A stretch of DNA of 64,000 nucleotides. Source: Burkholderiaceae bacterium (lineage in GTDB: Bacteria; Pseudomonadota; Gammaproteobacteria; Burkholderiales; Burkholderiaceae_B). A program made the position numbers and the translations under genes. A model generated the notes under the pieces. That model saw nothing but the letters and a program-made list of their open reading frames with translations, did no database searches and was not told the DNA's origin. Positions 58,104 through 64,000 of the stretch are shown here, in pieces. The number at the start of each line of letters is the position of its first letter. Positions within the stretch are counted from its first letter, which is position 1. The stretch covers positions 1-64,000 of the forward strand of contig JAJOJF010000041.1 of assembly GCA_021208885.1 (NCBI GenBank), given 5' to 3'.

Positions 58104-59987
58104 TTAAGCCGTTTCAGCCACATAGCGGGCTTGCACGGTCAGGTTCAGTTCATCGGTGTCGGTGATCTCTATGGTGATTTGATCACCACGCTCCAGCGTA
58201 GGCAAGCCGCTAACTTCAATGACTAGCGGAATGTCGGCTAGCCGAACCAGATTATCGCGTACCAGACTCGCCTGGCAGCGACTGACCTGATGTTGGTCGA
58301 GCCAGCGTAGGCACCAGTAACGCTCCATCTGTCGCTGGTAATCTGACCAAGCACTGTACTGCGCTTCAAATCCACCGATGACAGCAAAAAGTTCGTCATC
58401 GCGTGGCTGATAGGGTGCCACTAGCGGGGCTGATACGCCATGTTCGGCTAATGCCAATAACTGGCGTTGGTTGACCAGGTCCACATAGCGGCGCAGCGGT
58501 GACGTGCACCAGGCGTAATGTGCAACGCCAATGGCTTCATGGGGCAGGGCGTGCGTGCTCATGCGCACGCGGCCAGCCTGTTGCGAGCGAAACACGCCAG
58601 ACAGCTTGTGCGTTGCCAATTGCTCAGCCCAAACCCGGTTGGCCAGGATCATGAACTCAGCCACGATGCGGTCAAGCGGCGCGTTGCGCATGCGCGGCTC
58701 AATTCGCACTGGCGTGTTGCGCTCGTGTGCAGGGCCATCGAGGTAAAAGTTATAGTCAACCCGGTTGTTTGATTCTGGCTTGCCGCGTCGCTCATCGCGT
58801 TGAGCTGACAGAGCCAAGGTAAGCGCCCAAAGCGGTCGTGCCCATTGGTCATAGGGAAAAGACGCTGATGGATCGCCAAGGGCTTCGAGCGTGATTTCAT
58901 GGTCTAGTTCGTTATGTCGCAAGTTGCTCGTGACCATCAATCGTTCGATGCGGCTGTGCTGAGACCTAATCTCCGCGGTATCAGGATGAGCTTCGACATA
59001 AAGCGACAGGGCGGGCACGGCTTGACCGGCAACTAGCGAGTAATGGTCAATCACTTCGTCTGGTTGCATCGGGATTTTTTCCCCGGGAGTGTAGACCGTT
59101 GACATGCGGGCTCGAGCCCATTGGTCAAGCTCGCTGTCACGAGTCACGCCGAGCGCAGGGGCTGCAACGTGAATGCCTACACGCAGCCAGCCGTCTTCCA
59201 GAGCGTGCACCGAAATGGCATCGTCGATTTCCGTGGTGGAAATATCATCAACCGAGTAAGCGGTTACATCAGCTAGCGGCAAGTCTTCGTGTGACGGTAA
59301 CGTGGGAACGGCGGCGAACCCCGTGCCTTTCGGGAAGTGCGTGGCTATAAATTTTTCGCGATGCAAGGCGAGTGCGTCTGGCCAAGCCCCACATTTGAGC
59401 AACAGCGCGTCAATTGACAGCCCGCTTTGCTGGCTAGCGTGCTCAACGGCTTTATAAATTTGGGTGTTTTTGTCTGGACGCGTCACTAATGACAGCGCCG
59501 CTTGAGCAATTTCGGTCGGCAACTCGCCATTGACCAATTGCGTGGCCCATTGGGCTTGCTGTTCGGCTTGAAGCCGTTTTTTTTCTTGGGCAGCCAGTGC
59601 AGCCTGCAAGATGTCGGGTGGTGCAGCACGGTATTTGCCTTTGCCACGTCGATGAAAGTAAATCGGCGCATCATGCAGGCACCACAATAGTGTTGCAATC
59701 TCGAGTGACGTGGGTGTCTTGCCGTAATAATCGGTGGCCAGCTCACAGACATCAAACTCTTCCTGTGGTGCCACTTCCCACAGAAAAGCCGGGTCAATGT
59801 CAGCGGCCTGCTCGGGCGCCTGTTGTAAGAGGTCATCCGGATTGGGTGCCTCAAATGTCAGGATGCAACTAGCGCGCTTAATCTTGCTGCGTTTGCCAGA
59901 GGAGGCTTCAACCTGCAGGCTGGCATCGGTTTCAGACTTGATCAGGCCGGCTTTAAAGCTGCCGCCGTCTTCGTACAACACAAACAT
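58104..59987 (-). CDS. RNB-domain ribonuclease (RNase II/R-like)
   Basis: The 627-residue protein is a 3'-5' exoribonuclease of the RNB family. The catalytic segment is DDISTTEIDDA, with Asp247, Asp255 and Asp256 at three of the four metal positions and Glu253 at the fourth. HVAAPALGV and CTSPLRRYVDLVNQRQL are further RNB motifs. The N-terminal cold-shock domain is not obvious; an S1-like tail may be present. It begins with no gap after yqiA, with AGGTAG inside that gene as ribosome site. It is shorter than E. coli RNase R. Confidence 0.88.
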   Translation of the reverse strand: MFVLYEDGGSFKAGLIKSETDASLQVEASSGKRSKIKRASCILTFEAPNPDDLLQQAPEQAADIDPAFLWEVAPQEEFDVCELATDYYGKTPTSLEIATLLWCLHDAPIYFHRRGKGKYRAAPPDILQAALAAQEKKRLQAEQQAQWATQLVNGELPTEIAQAALSLVTRPDKNTQIYKAVEHASQQSGLSIDALLLKCGAWPDALALHREKFIATHFPKGTGFAAVPTLPSHEDLPLADVTAYSVDDISTTEIDDAISVHALEDGWLRVGIHVAAPALGVTRDSELDQWARARMSTVYTPGEKIPMQPDEVIDHYSLVAGQAVPALSLYVEAHPDTAEIRSQHSRIERLMVTSNLRHNELDHEITLEALGDPSASFPYDQWARPLWALTLALSAQRDERRGKPESNNRVDYNFYLDGPAHERNTPVRIEPRMRNAPLDRIVAEFMILANRVWAEQLATHKLSGVFRSQQAGRVRMSTHALPHEAIGVAHYAWCTSPLRRYVDLVNQRQLLALAEHGVSAPLVAPYQPRDDELFAVIGGFEAQYSAWSDYQRQMERYWCLRWLDQHQVSRCQASLVRDNLVRLADIPLVIEVSGLPTLERGDQITIEITDTDELNLTVQARYVAETA

Positions 59988-60599
59988 TCAATCTACCTGG
60001 TTTGAGGGGGTGGGCATATTGGCAAATTCAAGCACGCGCGGCATGTATTTCTCAAAATCTGACAAGCCATGGTCACTGCCGGGGACGATGATGTGGTTTG
60101 CGCCACGCATGAATGCAACCATTTCGCGCCAGTCCAGCAATTCGTCACCAGTAGCGGCAATCAGCAAATAGCGTTCAGGCCGGGTGATGCGCTTGATTGC
60201 CATGTCAGTGAGCTCTTGCACGTGCTCAGCTTTAAATGTCATCGGCTCATCACTGTGATAGTGGGTGTGCTCACCAACTTGGGTTGCGAGGTCGCGCGGA
60301 GCATGCACAGCCGGGTTGATCACGACAGCACGGCACCCGAGTTCTTCGGCTAGCGTGATGGCGTAAAAACCACCAAGCGATGAACCGGCAATCGTGAGCA
60401 AGGCCAAATCTTGCTCAGAAGCCTGCACCAGTTCTCGTGCCAGTGATCGGGCCAGATCGATGGCAGCTTTGGGGCTGACAGGCAATTGCGGGCAGCGCCA
60501 GCGGTCAAGCAAGCCCTCGGTCTTCAAATGCGCTTGGAGCAAGCGCGCCTTAAATGAAGCGGGCGAGGACCGAAAGCCGTGCAAATAAAGCATCATCAT
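59988..60599 (-). CDS. yqiA: YqiA-family alpha/beta-hydrolase (esterase)
   Basis: This 203-residue serine hydrolase has MLYLHGFRSSP at the start and the nucleophile GSSLGGFYA. TGDELLDW carries the acid and SDHGLSDFEKY the catalytic His. It belongs to the YqiA/YcfP group, with esterase activity reported in E. coli. The start uses one of three ATG codons in a row; the first (60599) overlaps the mpl stop by four bases. Confidence 0.9.
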   Translation of the reverse strand: MMMLYLHGFRSSPASFKARLLQAHLKTEGLLDRWRCPQLPVSPKAAIDLARSLARELVQASEQDLALLTIAGSSLGGFYAITLAEELGCRAVVINPAVHAPRDLATQVGEHTHYHSDEPMTFKAEHVQELTDMAIKRITRPERYLLIAATGDELLDWREMVAFMRGANHIIVPGSDHGLSDFEKYMPRVLEFANMPTPSNQVD

Positions 60600-61960
60600 G
60601 TTCGCTGCTCCAGTGCTGCAAGAAGCTTGTCATGCACGCCACCAAACCCGCCATTGCTCATGATGACGACGTGGTCGCCAGCCCGGGCGTAAGCAACCAC
60701 GTGATTGACCAGTTCATCAAGGTCATGGTCAACGGTCAATGTGTCGCCAAGTGCTGCCATGACCTCACGCGGATCCCAACCCAAAGCTTGCTTGCCTTGA
60801 CCGCCGGCATAACAAAACGTGTGATTCGCTTGTTCAAGCGCTGGCGCCAGTTTCGCAGCCATTGCCCCGAGTTTCATGGTGTTTGATCGTGGCTCGAGCA
60901 CCGCAAGGATTCGGTCATCGTCCACCCGCTTGCGCAACCCATCAAGGGTGGTGGCAATGGCTGTGGGGTGATGGGCGAAGTCATCGTAAACAGTCACGCC
61001 GTTAACCACACCACGCACTTCCATGCGACGCTTTACCCCGCCAAACTGGTTTAGCGCTTTGAGCGCATCGGCCGGTGTCACCCCAACGCCTTGCGCAGCA
61101 GCCATGGCTGCAAGAGCGTTTTTAGTGTTGTGAGCACCTGTCAGCGACCAAGTCAGCGGGCCAATAGCCTGGGCACCTAAAAAAATCACGCTTTGCCCGT
61201 CAATTTCCCTGGCGTGCCAGCCGTCAGCCTGGCCAACTCTGGTTACCGTGCTCCAGCATCCGCGCTCAAGCACGCGATCCAGAGCGGGCTCGCCATCGGT
61301 CACCACAATGCTGCCCTGGCTCGGCACTGTTCGCACCAAATGATGAAACTGGGTTTCGATGGCTGCTAGATCAGGAAAGATGTCCGCATGGTCGTATTCC
61401 AGGTTATTCAGGATCGCTGTGCGCGCACGGTAGTGAACAAATTTCGATCGTTTGTCAAAAAACGCCGTGTCGTACTCGTCTGCTTCAATCACAAACAGCG
61501 AACCGGTCGGATCGAATCTCGCGGACACTTGAAGTCCGGGTGCGATGCCGCCAATCAGGAAGTTAGGGTCCAGGCCAGCCTGTTGCAGTATCCACGCCAG
61601 CATGGAGCTCGTGGTGGTTTTGCCGTGTGTGCCAGCCACAGCCAAAACGTGTTGTGAAGTCAGGATGTTCTCGCCTAACCATTGCGGCCCTGAAATGTAG
61701 CGGGCGTTGGCATTGAGAATCGCCTCCATCAAAGGGTTGCCTCGGCTGACCACGTTGCCGATCACAAAGACATCGGGTTTGATCGCAAGTTGCTCAGCCC
61801 CAAATCCCTCGATGAACTCGATGCCTTGCTCAGCAAGTTGAGTGCTCATGGGGGGGTACACCGCCTCGTCGCAGCCCGTGACCCTGTGCCCGGCCGAGCG
61901 CGCAATCAACGCAAGCCCGCCCATAAACGTGCCACCGATGCCAAGTATGTGCAAATGCAT
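60596..61960 (-). CDS. mpl: UDP-MurNAc:L-Ala-gamma-D-Glu-meso-DAP ligase
   Basis: Mpl reattaches recycled murein tripeptide to UDP-MurNAc. The 454-residue Mur ligase begins MHLHILGIGGTFMGGLA and has the P-loop GTHGKTTTSSM near residue 110. EADEYDTAFFDKRSKF and YDDFAHHPTAI are the Mpl-type wording, as opposed to MurC. ATG at 61960 follows GGAGGACGG. It opens the seven-gene minus-strand run. It works with ampG (17.1 kb) in peptidoglycan recycling. Confidence 0.95.
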   Translation of the reverse strand: MHLHILGIGGTFMGGLALIARSAGHRVTGCDEAVYPPMSTQLAEQGIEFIEGFGAEQLAIKPDVFVIGNVVSRGNPLMEAILNANARYISGPQWLGENILTSQHVLAVAGTHGKTTTSSMLAWILQQAGLDPNFLIGGIAPGLQVSARFDPTGSLFVIEADEYDTAFFDKRSKFVHYRARTAILNNLEYDHADIFPDLAAIETQFHHLVRTVPSQGSIVVTDGEPALDRVLERGCWSTVTRVGQADGWHAREIDGQSVIFLGAQAIGPLTWSLTGAHNTKNALAAMAAAQGVGVTPADALKALNQFGGVKRRMEVRGVVNGVTVYDDFAHHPTAIATTLDGLRKRVDDDRILAVLEPRSNTMKLGAMAAKLAPALEQANHTFCYAGGQGKQALGWDPREVMAALGDTLTVDHDLDELVNHVVAYARAGDHVVIMSNGGFGGVHDKLLAALEQRT

Positions 61961-62031
61961 TCCGTCCTCCTTGATGGCATTGTAGAAGGTTGTTCTTACG
62001 CGTGAGTCCAACAGACGCTATGATTTTGTGC

Positions 62032-62595
62032 ATGAAACGACGTACATTGATCATCGGCGGTTTAGGGCTGGCTGGCATGCTTGGCATTGGCTGGCTCGGT
62101 TGGCGTGAAAGTTCTCGCCGCGCGCCGCAGGCCAATCGAGCTGTTGGCCCGGCTGTGGCCGTTGAGCCCGAGCCACAAAAATTTTTCGCAGCCAGGCTGC
62201 CAGACCTTCAAGGCACGGAGCAAGCCATGTCGCAATGGCAAGGCAAGCCCTTGGTGGTCAATTTCTGGGCTACCTGGTGCCCACCCTGTGTCAAGGAAAT
62301 ACCAGATCTCAATCGTCTTGCCGCCAAGCACGCCCAGGCCAAATTCCTTGGGGTGGCGATAGACACGGCTGACAATGTTCGCAAATTTGTGGTTGATATC
62401 CCAATTGATTACGCCTCTGTGATTGCGGGACATCAAGGCATAGAGCTTGTCAGGGCGCTTGGCAACACGGCCGGTGGGTTGCCCTTCACGGTGCTGTTTC
62501 GCCCTGATGGGACCATCTTTGAGGTCATCATGGGCATGGTTGATCCAGACTCGCTTGATCGGCAGATCGGGCAGTTGGTGGCAAGTTCAGCGTAA
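62032..62595 (+). CDS. TlpA/ResA-like thiol-disulphide oxidoreductase
   Basis: The 187-residue protein is tethered by an N-terminal helix (about 5-24) with basic residues before it. A thioredoxin fold with WATWCPPC (Cys83 and Cys86) then lies in the periplasm. GVAIDTADNVRKF, the cis-Pro segment GGLPFTVLF and a C-terminal FEVIMGMVD complete the TlpA pattern. The start at 62032 is chosen at MKRR; an ATG at 62020 is possible. Such proteins keep cytochrome or other thiols reduced; the partner is unknown. Confidence 0.85.
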   Translation: MKRRTLIIGGLGLAGMLGIGWLGWRESSRRAPQANRAVGPAVAVEPEPQKFFAARLPDLQGTEQAMSQWQGKPLVVNFWATWCPPCVKEIPDLNRLAAKHAQAKFLGVAIDTADNVRKFVVDIPIDYASVIAGHQGIELVRALGNTAGGLPFTVLFRPDGTIFEVIMGMVDPDSLDRQIGQLVASSA

Positions 62596-62792
62596 AAAGT
62601 ATAGAATTAGGTGCAGATAGACTAAAAATAACGCCGAATTGACTATCAAATACACATACCTGTCATATTTTGTGGTGGTTTGCGTGGGTGTTGCATGGCA
62701 ATGACAGATATTCGCAGGTTATTTTTTGATTTTCGGGGTTTTTAGTCAATCTTTTAGACACTTAAACCTGTTCAGGTCCGCACGTCCGATAT
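62596..62792. other. AT-rich intergenic region upstream of aroQ-accB-accC
   Basis: This 197-base gap has no gene. It holds a loose inverted repeat CTGTCAT (62660-62666) and ATGACAG (62701-62707), and a possible promoter TTGACT (62639-62644) with TCATAT 18 bases later. T-rich runs lie at 62720-62760. It is the likely regulatory region of the operon. In E. coli, accBC is autoregulated by BCCP from a distant promoter. Confidence 0.4.
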
Positions 62793-63236
62793 ATGGCACA
62801 TCACATTCTGGTTTTGCATGGTCCCAACCTCAATTTGCTCGGTACACGCGAGCCTGAGGTTTACGGCAGCACGACGCTAGCAGACATTGATGCAAGCATT
62901 AAAGCGCTAGCAGAGCAGGCCGGCGCCAAACTCATCTCGTTTCAAAGCAACCACGAGGGGGCGCTGGTTGACCGCATTCAGGCAGCAGCTTCGGACGGTA
63001 CCACCCACATAGTGATCAATGCTGGCGCTTACACCCATACGAGCGTGGCTATCCGCGATGCTTTGTCTGCAGTCAAGCGGCCGGTTATCGAAGTGCATCT
63101 GTCCAATGTCTATCGGCGTGAGTCGTTTCGACATCATTCTTACTTGTCCGATATTGCAGTGGCTGTCATCGCAGGCCTAGGCGCTGAGGGTTATCGCGCT
63201 GCAGTTCGGTTTGTTTTGCAGCAGTCGGTAAGGTGA
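62793..63236 (+). CDS. aroQ: 3-dehydroquinate dehydratase, type II
   Basis: AroQ dehydrates 3-dehydroquinate in the shikimate route. The 147-residue protein has [18 protein letters not shown] with the catalytic Tyr, [28 protein letters not shown] and [13 protein letters not shown] with the catalytic His region. The ATG lacks a good ribosome site. The order aroQ-accB-accC is common in Proteobacteria. Confidence 0.96.
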   Translation: MAHHILVLHGPNLNLLGTREPEVYGSTTLADIDASIKALAEQAGAKLISFQSNHEGALVDRIQAAASDGTTHIVINAGAYTHTSVAIRDALSAVKRPVIEVHLSNVYRRESFRHHSYLSDIAVAVIAGLGAEGYRAAVRFVLQQSVR

Positions 63237-63297
63237 TTCAGCCTGGTTGGCGATCATCGACAATTTTTAACGACCCGTTTGTTTGGGGAAACAAAGC

Positions 63298-63753
63298 ATG
63301 GATCTCAGAAAACTTAAAACATTGATCGACCTCGTGGGCGAATCTGACATTGCCGAGCTCGAAATCACGGAGGGCGAGGACAAAGTCCGGATTGTCAAGG
63401 CCACGGCAGCGCCCGTCATGGCTGCACCAGTGACCTACGCAGCAGCCCCGGCGGCTGCAGCGCCAGCGGCGACCTTGCCAACTGAACCGGTAGTGCCAGC
63501 CGCACCGGCTGTTGCGCAGGGCGATCTGGTCAAAGCACCGATGGTCGGTACCTTTTATCGCGCGCCGAGTCCTGGTGCGTCACCCTTTGTTGAGGTTGGT
63601 CAGACCGTGAAAGAAGGCCAGCCACTATGCATCATCGAGGCCATGAAGTTGCTTAACGAGATTGAGGCCGACAAATCCGGTGTCATCAAAGAAATTCTCG
63701 TTGACAATGGTGAACCGGTTGAGTACGGCCAGCCCCTGTTTGTGATTGGTTAA
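63298..63753 (+). CDS. accB: Biotin carboxyl carrier protein of acetyl-CoA carboxylase
   Basis: AccB carries biotin between the carboxylase and transferase halves of acetyl-CoA carboxylase. The 151-residue protein has an N-terminal helical part and an Ala/Pro-rich linker at about 40-80. The biotinyl domain has the acceptor Lys in [11 protein letters not shown] at 63298 follows GGGGAAAC. accC starts two bases after the stop. Confidence 0.97.
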   Translation: MDLRKLKTLIDLVGESDIAELEITEGEDKVRIVKATAAPVMAAPVTYAAAPAAAAPAATLPTEPVVPAAPAVAQGDLVKAPMVGTFYRAPSPGASPFVEVGQTVKEGQPLCIIEAMKLLNEIEADKSGVIKEILVDNGEPVEYGQPLFVIG

Positions 63754-63755
63754 CT

Positions 63756-64000
63756 ATGTTTGAAAAAATTCTCATCGCCAACCGTGGCGAAATTGCCTTG
63801 CGAATACAGCGAGCCTGCCGTGAACTTGGCGTCAAGACTGTCGTGGTGCACTCTGAAGCAGACCGTGATGCCAAGTACGTCCGGCTTGCCGATGAGTCAG
63901 TGTGTATCGGACCAGCCGCTTCTAAGGACAGCTACCTGAGCATGCCTGCCATTATTTCGGCTGCTGAAGTGACTGATGCGGAAGCCATCCATCCTGGATA
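63756..64000 (+). CDS. accC: Biotin carboxylase, 3' truncated by window edge
   Basis: AccC carboxylates biotin on AccB with ATP and bicarbonate. Only about 81 residues are visible: [19 protein letters not shown], then [20 protein letters not shown], and the end near DAEAIHPG. This is the normal biotin carboxylase start. It lies two bases after accB. Confidence 0.97.
   Translation, partial: MFEKILIANRGEIALRIQRACRELGVKTVVVHSEADRDAKYVRLADESVCIGPAASKDSYLSMPAIISAAEVTDAEAIHPG

Overview
The window looks like a chromosomal stretch from a betaproteobacterium of the order Burkholderiales, probably close to the Alcaligenaceae. Gene content and order support this: the end of an F1Fo-ATPase operon, hemE, priA, a mre-mrdA-rodA block beside gatCAB, argJ with a DUF815 ATPase and a Nudix-ThiE fusion, coaE-zapD, a DUF3460 protein, and rubA-yqgE-ruvX-pyrR-pyrB-pyrC'. 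Assignment below the order is an inference from protein resemblance. Base composition is even and moderately GC-rich by eye. No transposase, integrase, phage gene, CRISPR array or obvious genomic island was found. Coding density is very high, and many genes overlap by 4 to 14 bases.

Layout. Bases 1-3.6 kb: atpD (5' end missing), atpC, a Fis-type HTH protein and hemE, then a 316-base AT-rich gap with a terminator and two DnaA-box-like sites. 3.9-8.0 kb: priA and rep. 8.0-15.1 kb: nnrD, a 3-hydroxyacyl-CoA dehydrogenase, a di-haem cytochrome c, tRNA-Arg(CCG), gshA, a lipoprotein, an HTH-only LuxR protein and an AEC transporter. 15.1-20.7 kb: a SAM-II riboswitch, metX, metW, ampG, a tandem Usp protein, xth and pyrE. 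20.7-24.0 kb: gatCAB on the minus strand. 24.2-29.9 kb: mreB, mreC, mreD, mrdA and rodA for cell shape. 29.8-32.5 kb: ftsE, ftsX and mutY on the minus strand. 32.5-36.8 kb: an aapJQMP-type amino-acid ABC transporter with a likely sigma-54 promoter and strong intergenic hairpins. 36.9-42.2 kb: DUF3460, scpA, panC, a second HTH-only LuxR protein facing a lipoprotein, a minimal prepilin peptidase, coaE and zapD. 42.2-43.7 kb: an orphan outer-membrane efflux factor. 43.6-49.5 kb, minus strand: thiD-like, thiE, hemL, argJ, DUF815 ATPase and Nudix-ThiE. 49.6-54.3 kb: rubredoxin, yqgE, ruvX, pyrR, pyrB, non-catalytic pyrC' and plsC. 54.3-62.0 kb, minus strand: a tight seven-gene run mpl, yqiA, RNB nuclease, TonB-like, aroE, lptG and apaH. 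62.0-64.0 kb: a TlpA-like thioredoxin, aroQ, accB and the start of accC.

The genes serve core metabolism: ATP synthesis, haem, methionine, glutathione, pyrimidines, thiamine, pantothenate/CoA, fatty acids and shikimate. Others serve envelope growth and division (mre/rod, ftsEX, mpl, ampG, lptG, plsC, zapD) or DNA maintenance (priA, rep, xth, mutY, ruvX). I found no clear undescribed multi-gene system. The most notable items are the SAM-II riboswitch on metX, two separate tail-to-tail pairs of an HTH-only LuxR gene with a lipoprotein gene, the sigma-54 promoter plus hairpins of the aap operon, the metal-ligand-less PyrC', a prepilin peptidase without its N-terminal domain or pilB/pilC, and a homopolymer-linked N-terminal frameshift in the DUF815 gene.
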